Positions 50,956-59,308 of a DNA stretch of 64,000 nt are shown piece by piece. The stretch is taken from the NCBI RefSeq assembly GCF_042684865.1, contig NZ_JBHUML010000005.1, positions 372,001 through 436,000 of the forward strand. Reading direction: 5' to 3'. This stretch comes from Salibacterium lacus (lineage in GTDB: Bacteria; Bacillota; Bacilli; Bacillales; Marinococcaceae). Position 1 is the first letter of the stretch. Every line of letters begins with the position of its first letter. A program made the translations under genes and the position numbers. Under the pieces are notes generated by a model, which had not been told where the DNA came from, did no database searches, and saw only the letters and a program-made list of their open reading frames with translations.

Positions 50956-52884
50956 TTATAGTAAACTCGCTTCTTTAATAGTTTGTAAAATATCTTCGCT
51001 ATCTCCTGTCATAAAGGTGCTTTTGGAATTCTCTTCATTTAAAGCGGTTACCAATTGACGCAGGGCCCGTAAATGAGTCTCGGCATCGGTGCTTCCAAGA
51101 CAGAACACGAGCTGGACCGGATCATTGGCTTCATGTCCAAAATGAACGGGTGTTGATAACCTTACGAAACTCAAACATAACTCATTTACTCCTTCTTCCG
51201 GCCTGGCATGGGGCATTGCCACCCCTTTATCCAACACAACATACGGCCCGTTTTCTGTTACCATTTGAATCATGGCGTCAATATACTTCGGTTCTACCAT
51301 GTGATGCTTGAGCAATGGCCTGCTTCCGATTCGAATGGCATCCATCCAATCTTCAGCCGGCACATCCAGTTGAATGAATTCAGACTTAAGAACGTTTTCC
51401 AACACAGGACCAGACTTCCTTTCTTGCTTTTTTATGAGTAGTTCCGATATCTTCTGTTGATCCCTTTCCTCTATCATTGGGTTAATGGTGATAGAAGGTA
51501 TGCTGCTTTCTTCAACCGGTGTCGTTGAAAATATAAAGTCCGCCCCTTCCGTACTGCGTGCCTGCTGAAGCTTGTGATACGGAATCACTTCCGTTACCAT
51601 AATTTCAGGAAACAGGCGCTTCAATCTGCTCTTCATCAATTGCACGGTTCCGATGCCGCTTCCGCAGACGAGTATCACCTTGGTCAGCGTACGGGACTCT
51701 CTGCGTTCGATGGCGGCTGCGAAGTGCAGGGTGAGAAAACAGATTTCATCAATATTAAATGAAATCCCGAATTCTTCTTCTATTTCATTTAGATTCCAAG
51801 TGATCCATTGGGAGAGACGATCATATTCATCTTCGATCTGATGTTTCATAGGATTGTTCAGACCGAGCTGGAACCTTAAACGGTAAATGGCAGGTTTTAG
51901 ATGAATGATTAACCCCTGGTCCAGCTGCGTATCATCCATAAAATCAATCCCGCTTTGAAAACTGATTTTTGCTATTAACCGCTGCACCAGCTGCTGTAAT
52001 TTGTGATCTTCCTGATCATCTATATGACGCAGGGTCTTAGAGCTCAAAAGATGCAGCGTAATAAACGAAGCCTCTTCCTCACAGATGAAGTCATCCGCGA
52101 ATTCTTCCATGACAGCAATAATCTGCTTTCCTGTTTGGAATTCTTCATATTTCTTCAACTCTTCTATTTCGTAAGGCGGAAGCTGAACTGTTTTGTTCTG
52201 CTTCAACCGCTGCAGCGACAACACACTATGAATAATAATCCCCTGAAGCGCAAAGTCCGTAAGCTCCGGCATTTTCCATTGAAGCAGCCTGGTAATTTTG
52301 TACCGCAGAAGCAGAATGTCATGTTCCGGGATATTCAAATGTTCCAGCAGCCATTCGAATGTTTTGTCGTCTCCGAACTGATTCGATAACTCTTTATAAG
52401 ACCGGCGGATATTCAACTCCCGGCCGTCCAGAATAAATCCTTTATTGCTTTTATACTGAATGCCCACCTGGTGGCTTTCGAGATAATCTTCGAGTTTCCG
52501 CAGGTCATCCAGGACGGTTCTTCTGGTGACATGCATAATGTCAGATAACGTTTTAGAAGTAACAGGCTGTTCATACTGAAAAAGGATTCCCAGTATGGTT
52601 ATCATCCGCTCCAACGGTGATAACCGGATGGTATATTCACCAGCTTGCTGCAGCCACTGCTTCACCTCCTTTTTCTCCGGAGCATTGATCTTCAGCATCA
52701 CCCCCTGCGACTTATCTCGTTCCACCTTCGATTTGTACTGAGTGATAAAATACTCTACTTCATTCACATCATTGCGGATCGTTCTCTCGCTGACGCTGTA
52801 GAAACCGGCCAGTTCGTGAAGCTTAATGTGTGATTCTTTCTCGAGAAGCAGTTGCATGAGACTGCGCTGTCTTTCATTTAACAT
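50956..52884 (-). CDS. PRD-domain transcription regulator with EIIB- and EIIA-like domains (BglG/MtlR type)
   Basis: About 642 residues. HTH domains at 1-150 (SVSERTIRNDVNEVEYF, then SDIMHVTRRTVLDDLRKLEDYL); two PRDs about 180-400 with candidate regulatory histidines (IIHSVLSL, ITLHLLSSKTLRHI, LTLHFAAAIERR); an EIIB-like loop ILVCGSGIGTVQLMKSRLK; a C-terminal EIIA with MPHARPEEGV (phosphohistidine). Activity should be set by PTS phosphorylation. ATG 52884 follows AGAGGTGAG; the longer frame to 53022 has no support. First gene of the operon and probably its activator; its EIIA may also serve as the transporter's EIIA. Confidence 0.88.
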   Translation of the reverse strand: MLNERQRSLMQLLLEKESHIKLHELAGFYSVSERTIRNDVNEVEYFITQYKSKVERDKSQGVMLKINAPEKKEVKQWLQQAGEYTIRLSPLERMITILGILFQYEQPVTSKTLSDIMHVTRRTVLDDLRKLEDYLESHQVGIQYKSNKGFILDGRELNIRRSYKELSNQFGDDKTFEWLLEHLNIPEHDILLLRYKITRLLQWKMPELTDFALQGIIIHSVLSLQRLKQNKTVQLPPYEIEELKKYEEFQTGKQIIAVMEEFADDFICEEEASFITLHLLSSKTLRHIDDQEDHKLQQLVQRLIAKISFQSGIDFMDDTQLDQGLIIHLKPAIYRLRFQLGLNNPMKHQIEDEYDRLSQWITWNLNEIEEEFGISFNIDEICFLTLHFAAAIERRESRTLTKVILVCGSGIGTVQLMKSRLKRLFPEIMVTEVIPYHKLQQARSTEGADFIFSTTPVEESSIPSITINPMIEERDQQKISELLIKKQERKSGPVLENVLKSEFIQLDVPAEDWMDAIRIGSRPLLKHHMVEPKYIDAMIQMVTENGPYVVLDKGVAMPHARPEEGVNELCLSFVRLSTPVHFGHEANDPVQLVFCLGSTDAETHLRALRQLVTALNEENSKSTFMTGDSEDILQTIKEASLL

Positions 52885-53002
52885 GGTGAGCTCACCTCTT
52901 GATTTATATTCTAAACAAAAACAGTCCGGCATAGATGAGAAATCGCTTACAAAATAAAAACGGAAATATTTCATATCTTTTCGTGGAAAAAATCGAGGTG
53001 CC

Positions 53003-53030
53003 GGTAGACCGTTTTTTCTCATAGTCTACC
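53003..53030. promoter_or_regulatory. Inverted repeat upstream of the PTS regulator gene
   Basis: GGTAGAC-N14-GTCTACC, about 120 bases ahead of the regulator start. It could be an operator for the regulator or a transcript hairpin. The remaining bases up to 53293 include a 67-codon frame (53031-53234) without ribosome-binding site; I do not support it as a gene. Confidence 0.4.
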
Positions 53031-53293
53031 ATGAGGGAACTTAGAAATAGTAGAAACAAAACGCAGCAAATTCATGATCACCGACATCGGCAGGAAACCC
53101 GAAGGCATCATAAAAATCATCCGGCTTTCCAAGTTATGCTTCAGCAGGTTTGGTTCAAAGGGGAAAAAACAATAGGACCGGCTTATAGAAGCGCTTCACA
53201 TGCTGGTTTTGTCATTTTCTTAGATGGTTCATGATCCCATCTTTTGCTATGTAACTACAGAACGGATCCCGAACCGTCCTATTTTTCTTCATA

Positions 53294-53652
53294 CTTACGT
53301 TTAACTACTCCTGATTACCATAAACGTCATTATGACTCATGCTGAGTTCCGTTTGACCAGCCACCAGCTGTCTCAAACTGTCTTATGAAGAGTTTAACTT
53401 TACGTTTGCACTGTGCTGCCGCCGACTTTTGGCCGCATGATGGGCATTGGACAAGAAAACGGCCGGGAGCACGCCGGCAACCGCTTTGTTCTTCGGCGTT
53501 ACATGCCGATTGCGGGCAGATACATGCTGAATTTTGTCGAATACATGCCAAGTAAGACCAAATACAAGCCGCCGCCCCGGGTACCTGCCAAACTTGCGGA
53601 TTTACATGCCGAATCAATGCGAATACATGCCAAATCCATCTCTTTACGAGCG
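53294..53652. repeat. Long dispersed repeat R2 with an eight-unit 21-bp array (TACATGCC family)
   Basis: Left part matches R1. Cores start at 53500, 53521, 53542, 53563, 53582, 53603, 53624 and 53645: steps 21, 21, 21, 19, 21, 21, 21, identical to R1. The minus strand is open from 53617 to 53330 (95 codons) and retains GCRRAPGRFLV and CPSCGQKSAA. Confidence 0.9.
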
Positions 53653-53655
53653 AAA

Positions 53656-53694
53656 AAGCAAGCCGGCTGAACCAAGGATCAGCCGGCTTGCTTT
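53656..53694. terminator. Bidirectional terminator after bioB
   Basis: AAGCAAGCCGGCTGA and TCAGCCGGCTTGCTT around an eight-base loop. It lies directly after the R2 array and 34 bases before the bioB stop. Confidence 0.85.
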
Positions 53695-53727
53695 ATATGA
53701 CGAGCGAACTCTAAATGTCTCAGCTTG

Positions 53728-54729
53728 TCACTGCTGCATGGACGCTTTCATTTCTTCGACGCTTTCCACCTCAAAACCGAGGTCGGCAAGCATTCTGTGA
53801 TCTTCTGCATTGTTCTGCCCTTCGGTGGTTAAGTAGTCTCCGATAAAAATGGAGTTCGCGGCATAGAGCGCCAGCGGCTGCAGGGAACGGAGATTTTCTT
53901 CGCGTCCTCCGGCGACGCGGATTTCTTTGGACGGATTGATAAAGCGGAACAGCGCCAGTACTTTCAGGCAGTACAACGGATTCAGTTCATGGACGCCTTC
54001 GAGCGGTGTGCCGTCAATGGCGTGCAGAAAGTTGACTGGAATCGAATCCGCATCGAGCTCTTTTAAACTCTCCGCCATATCCACCAGATCCTGTTTTGAT
54101 TCCTTCATGCCTGCAATGACTCCCGAGCACGGGGACATCCCGGCGTGTTTTGCGGTATCAACGGTGTCTACTCTGTCTTCATAGGTATGAGACGTGGTGA
54201 TGGCGGAATGGTTGTTTTCCGATGTATTCACATTATGATTATAGCGGTCCACGCCGGCTTCCTTGAGACGCCGGGCCTGTTCCGGTTTTAACAGCCCGAG
54301 ACAGGCACATATTTTCATGCCGTACGTGTTTTTTATGTCTGTGACAGCCTCCACGAGATGATCGATATCTTTATTTGCGGGGCCGCGTCCGCTTGCCACG
54401 ATACAGTACGTGCCGATATTCTGCTCATACGCGCGTTTGGCTCCTTCCAGCAGCGTCTCTTTCGTGACCATACTGTACGTATCCACCGGAGCGGTCGACA
54501 CAGCGGACTGCGCACAGTACCCGCAGTTTTCCGGGCAGAGCCCTGATTTGGCATTCAAGATCATATTCAGCTTCACTTTTTTCCCGAAATGCTTTTTCCT
54601 GATGTGAAAGGCTGCATGCATGAGCGGCAGTATGTCGTCATCCGGGCAGTCCAGTACCGCCAGGCTTTCCGCTGGACTCAGACTGCCGCCCTCCAATACC
54701 TTATCCGCAAGTTCCATCCACTGATTCAT
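53728..54729 (-). CDS. bioB: Biotin synthase
   Basis: 333 residues, radical-SAM enzyme. The cluster motif CPENCGYCAQS (C-x3-C-x2-C) is near residue 60; LLKPEQARRLKEAGVDRYNHNVNTS and VAGGREENLRSLQPLAL are BioB signatures. Inserts sulfur into dethiobiotin to form biotin. It stands alone here, without other bio genes. ATG 54729 follows GGAGGACATACG; the upstream frame to 54750 is part of the leader. Controlled by the BirA-type box just upstream. Confidence 0.95.
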   Translation of the reverse strand: MNQWMELADKVLEGGSLSPAESLAVLDCPDDDILPLMHAAFHIRKKHFGKKVKLNMILNAKSGLCPENCGYCAQSAVSTAPVDTYSMVTKETLLEGAKRAYEQNIGTYCIVASGRGPANKDIDHLVEAVTDIKNTYGMKICACLGLLKPEQARRLKEAGVDRYNHNVNTSENNHSAITTSHTYEDRVDTVDTAKHAGMSPCSGVIAGMKESKQDLVDMAESLKELDADSIPVNFLHAIDGTPLEGVHELNPLYCLKVLALFRFINPSKEIRVAGGREENLRSLQPLALYAANSIFIGDYLTTEGQNNAEDHRMLADLGFEVESVEEMKASMQQ

Positions 54730-54752
54730 CGTATGTCCTCCATTCTTCATGT

Positions 54753-54789
54753 ATATTGTAAACCTAATATACTATAAGGTTTACAATAT
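54753..54789 (-). promoter_or_regulatory. BirA-like biotin operator at the bioB promoter
   Basis: TTGTAAACC (54756-54764), 13 bases, GGTTTACAA (54778-54786), extended by ATA/TAT to a perfect outer palindrome. The spacer includes TATAGT, a plausible -10 for bioB. Half-sites match the BirA consensus; the spacer is slightly shorter than the 14-16 bases I recall as usual. Confidence 0.85.
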
Positions 54790-54863
54790 AACAATACGAA
54801 CAGCTGGAAAAATAGCTGCAGTGTGATACGAGAATTTTCTTTTATGAGCCGGGTTCCTTCGTT

Positions 54864-55016
54864 TACATGCCGTTTCCAGGCAGGTACATGCCAAACATTG
54901 TCGAATACATGCCAAGCACGCCCAAATACAATCCGGCGCTCCGGGTACCTGCCAAACTTGCGGATTTACATGCCGAATCAAGCTGAATACATGCCAAAAC
55001 CACCCCTTTACAAGCG
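54864..55016. repeat. Eight-unit 21-bp array (TACATGCC family), copy T3
   Basis: Cores start at 54864, 54885, 54906, 54927, 54946, 54967, 54988 and 55009: steps 21, 21, 21, 19, 21, 21, 21. The long left part of R1/R2 is absent; only the array and the preceding TGAGCCGGGTT (shared with 59070) are present. Confidence 0.9.
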
Positions 55017-55030
55017 GAGCAGGTCACATG

Positions 55031-55068
55031 AAAAAACCGGCTGATTCAACCGTTCAGCCGGTTTTTTG
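55031..55068 (+). terminator. Hairpin terminator next to array T3
   Basis: AAAAAACCGGCTGA and TCAGCCGGTTTTTT, about eight-base loop, usable in both directions. Upstream of the 55148 gene, 14 bases after the last array unit. Confidence 0.85.
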
Positions 55069-55147
55069 TTCTTTTTTCTGTATATCATGGGTTTTCCTGT
55101 TATAATTGGAAGGGAATTTGAAACACATCAAAAAGGAGAGGCAGGAT

Positions 55148-55516
55148 ATGGGTCTTTTTACGTTTATCTTTCTCTGGATTCTTTTTTTCACTATTCTATA
55201 TTTTGTAGTGAAGGGCGCGGTGAAAAATGGGATGGATCACTCCCACACCCATCGAATAATGCAGGAGTATATTGATGCCGCCATCCCGGATCAAGCGGAC
55301 CGAAAGCCCGTTGATCACGAAACCTTCATCAGAATCCACAATTTCTCAAAAAAACAGAACATCCCGATCAACGAAATCATCCACACCCCGTTTGAGAACA
55401 TATATTTGATGAAAAGCGGAGAAGAAAACCATTTCGTCCACGTCGGAGAACGCGTGACGCTGATCGACGAGGACGATGTGAAAGACGAATGGAAACAATG
55501 GATGGAGCGTCTGTAA
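55148..55516 (+). CDS. Membrane-anchored hypothetical protein
   Basis: 122 residues: an N-terminal helix (MGLFTFIFLWILFFTILYFV) then a soluble domain with HTHRIMQEYIDAA, FSKKQNIPINEII and a C-terminal acidic segment. AAAGGAGAGGCAGG precedes ATG 55148. Its stop overlaps the next start (TAATG), so the two are coupled. Family not recognised. Confidence 0.65.
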   Translation: MGLFTFIFLWILFFTILYFVVKGAVKNGMDHSHTHRIMQEYIDAAIPDQADRKPVDHETFIRIHNFSKKQNIPINEIIHTPFENIYLMKSGEENHFVHVGERVTLIDEDDVKDEWKQWMERL

Positions 55517-55704
55517 TGAAAACCGTGTGGAAAACAATCATCTGTATCACCGGAATCTACTGTCTGGCACACCTTCTTTTTGGATTCGACACCAATCAAA
55601 CGATTGCCGTATTTGGATATGATACAGGAGTTACATTCAGTCTGTTTACCAGAATCACAGGAGCCATTTTCTTTGGAAGTTTATTCGTTCCTGCATCGAC
55701 ATAA
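55516..55704 (+). CDS. Small two-helix membrane protein
   Basis: 62 residues starting MKTVWKTIICITGIYCLAHL, two helices with a short loop containing FDTNQT. The ATG shares its A with the preceding stop codon, so it is translated by coupling. Unknown role, probably with its neighbour. Confidence 0.6.
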   Translation: MKTVWKTIICITGIYCLAHLLFGFDTNQTIAVFGYDTGVTFSLFTRITGAIFFGSLFVPAST

Positions 55705-55768
55705 TGTTTATTTCTTCTAAAAATAATGAAGGAGAGAGTTCTCATTGGGACGTTACGTTTGAAATTCA

Positions 55769-56758
55769 TCACGGATTGTTACCATAGAAACCTTTCACCA
55801 GTTCATCCATCACCCGGTTCGTGCGCAGTGCTGTTTCTCCGGTGCTTGGGGCTGTCGTTCCTTTGCCGGTCAGCTCTTCCACCACCGCCTGAATCAAGTA
55901 GCGCTGAATGGGCTGCGGCTGTTCGATGATATAGTTCTTCGTTTTTGTTTCGGTCCTCAGTGTTACCGGTTCTTCATCAAACGAGGAGAAGATAATTTCG
56001 CCTTTTGTACCGACGATCCGGTTCACGTCTTCTTTCTTATAGGAAGAAAAATTCCAGATGCCGGTGCCGGCCGCGCCGTTTTCAAACAGGAACGCGCCGC
56101 TTACGGTGTCTTCGACCGGATAGGCGCCGGCCTGATTACGGGCAAATCCGGTGACATCGCGAACCGGTCCGAGCAGGTAGTCGAACAGGTCGAGGGTATG
56201 CGACGCGAGGTCGAAAAACAGGCCGCCCCCGCTCACCTCCGGCTGCAGGCGCCACGGCCATTCTCCGTTCTCGTCTTTTTCGGCAAGCGGCTGCGTGTGC
56301 TGCATCGTGACAAAACGGACGTCGCCGATCGCACCGGCGTCCAGCAGTTCTTTCACCTTGAGAAAACGCGGGAGCGTGCGCCGGTAGTACGCAACGTACA
56401 GCGGCACCTGCTTTTCGGCGCAGAACGCTGCCATTTCTTCGCATTCCAGGGTATTAAGTGCCATCGGCTTTTCGACATACACCGGCTTGCCCGCCTCCGC
56501 CGCCATCATTGTGTATTCTTTATGAAAACCAGGCGGTGTGGCGATGTAAACGGCATTTACGTTCTCGTCCTGAATCAGATCTTCTGCCTTATCATACCAC
56601 ACCGGCACTCCGTGGCGCTCCGCGTAGTCCCGCGCAAGCTCCCCGTTTCGCCGCATAACGGCAACCAGCGAACTGTCCTCAACCATATTAAACGCCGGAC
56701 CGCTTTTCACTTCCGTTACATCGCCGCAGCCAACGATGCCCCAACGCACATCCTTCAT
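55769..56758 (-). CDS. Gfo/Idh/MocA-family oxidoreductase
   Basis: 329 residues. Rossmann start VRWGIVGCGDVTEVKSGPAF; PVYVEKPMALNTLECEEM (EKP); GGGLFFDLASHTLDLFDYLLG in the catalytic region. Probably an NAD(P)-dependent sugar or polyol dehydrogenase. GGGAGAGGGAG before ATG 56758. Monocistronic and not linked to an obvious pathway here; a third MocA-type enzyme in the window, of a different subfamily from those at 38-41 kb. Confidence 0.85.
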   Translation of the reverse strand: MKDVRWGIVGCGDVTEVKSGPAFNMVEDSSLVAVMRRNGELARDYAERHGVPVWYDKAEDLIQDENVNAVYIATPPGFHKEYTMMAAEAGKPVYVEKPMALNTLECEEMAAFCAEKQVPLYVAYYRRTLPRFLKVKELLDAGAIGDVRFVTMQHTQPLAEKDENGEWPWRLQPEVSGGGLFFDLASHTLDLFDYLLGPVRDVTGFARNQAGAYPVEDTVSGAFLFENGAAGTGIWNFSSYKKEDVNRIVGTKGEIIFSSFDEEPVTLRTETKTKNYIIEQPQPIQRYLIQAVVEELTGKGTTAPSTGETALRTNRVMDELVKGFYGNNP

Positions 56759-56861
56759 AAGCTCCCTCTCCCTTATTAAAAAATTATAATCCTATTTATG
56801 TTTTCTATGAAAAGCGGCATAAGGAGACAAAACCTTATACCGCCTGATTCCTTTATTCTAT

Positions 56862-57095
56862 CTAATAAAAACATCGGTCGAAACACCGAATGGCATCCTG
56901 CACGCAGCATTCCAACCCGTATTCGTCGTAGGACCTGCATGATTCGAGGCATTTGTTTAACCGCCGGCTGCATTCCAGCAGGCACTCCCGCCTGGATTTA
57001 CAGCCATGACCATGATAGCCCAGTTTGCCCAGGTTATCTTCACATCCGCATTGCGGCCTGCGCCTGTGATGGTGACAACAGCACTGTTCTCTCAC
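56862..57095 (-). CDS. Cysteine- and histidine-rich small protein
   Basis: 77 residues with 14 cysteines. N-terminus: QCCCHHHRRRPQCGCE. C-terminal half has regularly spaced cysteines: CLLECSRRLNKCLESC, then ECCVQDAIRCFDRCF. The C-x3-C and C-x6-7-C spacing resembles helical copper-binding bundles (Csp/YhjQ type) but shorter. It could bind copper or zinc or belong to the spore coat. GTG 57095 follows AAAGGGGGTGA with ideal spacing. Confidence 0.65.
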   Translation of the reverse strand: MREQCCCHHHRRRPQCGCEDNLGKLGYHGHGCKSRRECLLECSRRLNKCLESCRSYDEYGLECCVQDAIRCFDRCFY

Positions 57096-57235
57096 GATCT
57101 GTCACCCCCTTTCCCAGCAGAATATGCCGGTGGGAAAGGGAGTGCTTGTATTCTTTCATCAGGAAAGTGAAATCTATAAATGAAACGTTGCCGGCTCCCT
57201 GATGTCATTCTATTCCAACATCACTGCGGTATCTA

Positions 57236-57436
57236 TTAGTTAATGACGGGAGACGTGATCCCGGCAACAATGATAAGAAGGGATATAGAAGCAGTGATGG
57301 CCGGTTTCAGTGATGCCGTATCGTCTTTGACTAAAGTAGAAATTGCATAAACCAGGGAAAAAACAAATACAAACGGCCAGATAAACCAAGTCCAATAATA
57401 AAAAGTCCCTATCCCCTGCATTAAACTAATCAACAA
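57236..57436 (-). CDS. Small two-helix membrane protein
   Basis: 66 residues starting from TTG 57436 (LISLMQGIGTFYYWTWFIW) with two hydrophobic segments and the loop VKDDTASLKP. GGGGGAG lies about 11 bases upstream, a little far. Moderately supported; family unknown. Confidence 0.5.
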   Translation of the reverse strand: MLISLMQGIGTFYYWTWFIWPFVFVFSLVYAISTLVKDDTASLKPAITASISLLIIVAGITSPVIN

Positions 57437-57480
57437 CTAATTTTCTCCCCCCTCTTTTATGTACGAAACGCAGCCCCTTT

Positions 57481-57906
57481 TTATTCTCCTTCCCCGCGGA
57501 AGGCTTTCGGGTGGTTAAAAAGGTAGTGATCGAGCAGCGCATACAGGATTCCTGCCGCTGCAAAAAAGAACACCGCGCTACTGCTGTTCAAGTCGTACTG
57601 CTCTCTGAATGGTTCATAAGCGCCGTTAAAATACCACCATCCGCTTAGCCCGCTGATCAGACCGTACGAGAGGATACGGATCATCAACCGGTTGGTGGTT
57701 TTATTTATCAAGAGCGTCAGCGGCAGAAAGGTAACAGGATACACGAGAACCGACGTGAACCAGATCATCAGAGGAAAAACGCCACCGATATGATAGGTTG
57801 TTGTAACCTTACTCCCCTCCACCAGTTCTACAGCAAAACCGGCTCCGAGGCAAAGCAGCGCAAATGGAATCCACATGATAAGACTGTGCCGCAGTATTCT
57901 TTTCAT
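57481..57906 (-). CDS. Four-helix membrane protein (possibly UPF0715/YwlA-like)
   Basis: 141 residues with four helices. MKRILRHSLIMWIPFALLCL at the start, YPVTFLPLTLLINK in the second third, and a C-terminal HPKAFRGEGE. The layout resembles the UPF0715 family of Bacillus but I cannot confirm. AAGGGGGATTACG precedes ATG 57906. Confidence 0.6.
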   Translation of the reverse strand: MKRILRHSLIMWIPFALLCLGAGFAVELVEGSKVTTTYHIGGVFPLMIWFTSVLVYPVTFLPLTLLINKTTNRLMIRILSYGLISGLSGWWYFNGAYEPFREQYDLNSSSAVFFFAAAGILYALLDHYLFNHPKAFRGEGE

Positions 57907-58004
57907 CGTAATCCCCCTTGTTCATTTTCCCATTTTATCACAGAAATTGTCTTTGTCTCGTGATAAAATAAGGTAGGAAAAATCGTTAAATGAGGAGGAA
58001 AAGC

Positions 58005-58502
58005 TTGAAAAAACGGAAAAAACTCATGACGTTTTCTATGATAAGCATAGCAGTAATATTCGCCGGCTTTTTTTCTTTTATTCTATTCAATCCCCCATTA
58101 GTTAAAGGATCGGTTGGTTCGTTAAACAACTACCATGCCCTAGTCATAGCAATCGGCAATAAAGGGTTCAGCGACTTACATATTAATGACGTATCGGTCA
58201 ATGGTAATGAAGAACCATCAAATGTCAAAGTGCAGGTCAGTAATCCGTTAAAGGGATTTATTGTAAAGGACACTTTTAATCAAGAGGCTGAAGAATTTAA
58301 CATACACGATGTGGAAAATGTGACCATCAAGACGAATACATCCCCTGCTGAACAACGGGAAAAAGTAAATAATGACACAACATCAACGGATGATAAAAGT
58401 TATGGAATGAGTGTTGTTCATAACAAAGAGATCGAAAACGTAACCATAACATACAATTATTTAGGAATATCTTTTGACAAAACTCTGAGAGTGAATGAGT
58501 GA
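58005..58502 (+). CDS. Membrane-anchored extracytoplasmic hypothetical protein
   Basis: 165 residues: KKRKKLMTFSMISIAVIFAG then an outside domain with VSVNGNEEPSNVKVQ and repeated beta-like NVTI segments. TTG 58005 follows AGGAGG by 6 bases; the upstream ATG (57990) includes that site within its codons. The end overlaps the next gene by 8 bases. No family recognised. Confidence 0.6.
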   Translation: MKKRKKLMTFSMISIAVIFAGFFSFILFNPPLVKGSVGSLNNYHALVIAIGNKGFSDLHINDVSVNGNEEPSNVKVQVSNPLKGFIVKDTFNQEAEEFNIHDVENVTIKTNTSPAEQREKVNNDTTSTDDKSYGMSVVHNKEIENVTITYNYLGISFDKTLRVNE

Positions 58503-59031
58503 AGTTGAATCTATGAGGCATTGGTTTCATAGGACTGATATGTACAACGGTACCTCCATAGAAAGGCTGGATAAGATGCACGAAACTGAGTGGGATATCC
58601 AAGAAGTGAAGCGTTCAAAAAAGCTGGAGTTAGTCCAGCACAATCTTGTGATGCTGCTGTTATTCGTATGGTTTGTTCAGTATGTTCACAACGGTGCCTC
58701 GGCTTCTGTACTTCTTGGTTTATGCAGCGTGCTTTTATGGATTACAGCAATCCCTTCCCTGTACAAGCTAAAGAGAGGAAAGGCATTCGGAACAAAGTCA
58801 AGCCGGATCGTTCAGAATTTTGACAGGCATCTTAAGGGCGGGAAGCGGTGGAAGCGGAGAACAATGATAGAGGCTTGCTTTATCATTTTTATCAGCACTG
58901 TTTTCACCGTGCTTTTGTTTGTGATGGATGTTGACTCTGTAAGATTAGATTCTCCTATCGATATTTTCCCATTTATCGGAGGCTGGGCAGGTTTTAATGT
59001 AGTAGAGATGATAAGATTGAATAATCTATGA
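58495..59031 (+). CDS. Membrane protein, four helices, unknown
   Basis: 178 residues. A soluble N-terminus (HWFHRTDMYNGTS, RLDKMHETEWDIQEV), then two pairs of helices separated by a basic loop (HLKGGKRWKRRTM). ATG 58495 overlaps the preceding gene; a second ATG at 58513 is possible. Coupled to the preceding gene, so the two may form one membrane unit. Confidence 0.6.
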   Translation: MSEVESMRHWFHRTDMYNGTSIERLDKMHETEWDIQEVKRSKKLELVQHNLVMLLLFVWFVQYVHNGASASVLLGLCSVLLWITAIPSLYKLKRGKAFGTKSSRIVQNFDRHLKGGKRWKRRTMIEACFIIFISTVFTVLLFVMDVDSVRLDSPIDIFPFIGGWAGFNVVEMIRLNNL

Positions 59032-59089
59032 GGATTGGACGTGCTGTCCCTTCCTCTTTTCTAATTGTTATGAGCCGGGTTTTCTGAAA

Positions 59090-59284
59090 TACATGCCGTT
59101 TCCAGGCAGATACACGCCAAACGTTGTCGAATACATGCCAAGTCAGCACAAATACAAGCTCGCGGCCCCGGCACCTGCCAAACTCGCGCATTTACATGCC
59201 GAATCAAGCCAAATACATGCCAAATCCACCCCTTTACATGCTGTCTAATAAATTTATCTGCGGTTTCGGCCCATTTATCAGCGT
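59090..59284. repeat. TACATGCC array T4 running directly into an ATCGGCGG-type array
   Basis: TACATGCC-type cores at 59090, 59111, 59132, 59153, 59172, 59193, 59214 and 59235 (steps 21, 21, 21, 19, 21, 21, 21), then ATCTGCGG at 59256 and ATCAGCGT at 59277, again 21 apart. Both families thus share one phase here. Confidence 0.92.
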
Positions 59285-59308
59285 CCGCCTCTTTTTCGGG
59301 AGCTCGCT

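Noticed and set aside
53031..53234. 67-codon plus-strand frame upstream of the PTS regulator
   Set aside because: No ribosome-binding site, its start overlaps an inverted repeat, and composition is not protein-like in its first half.
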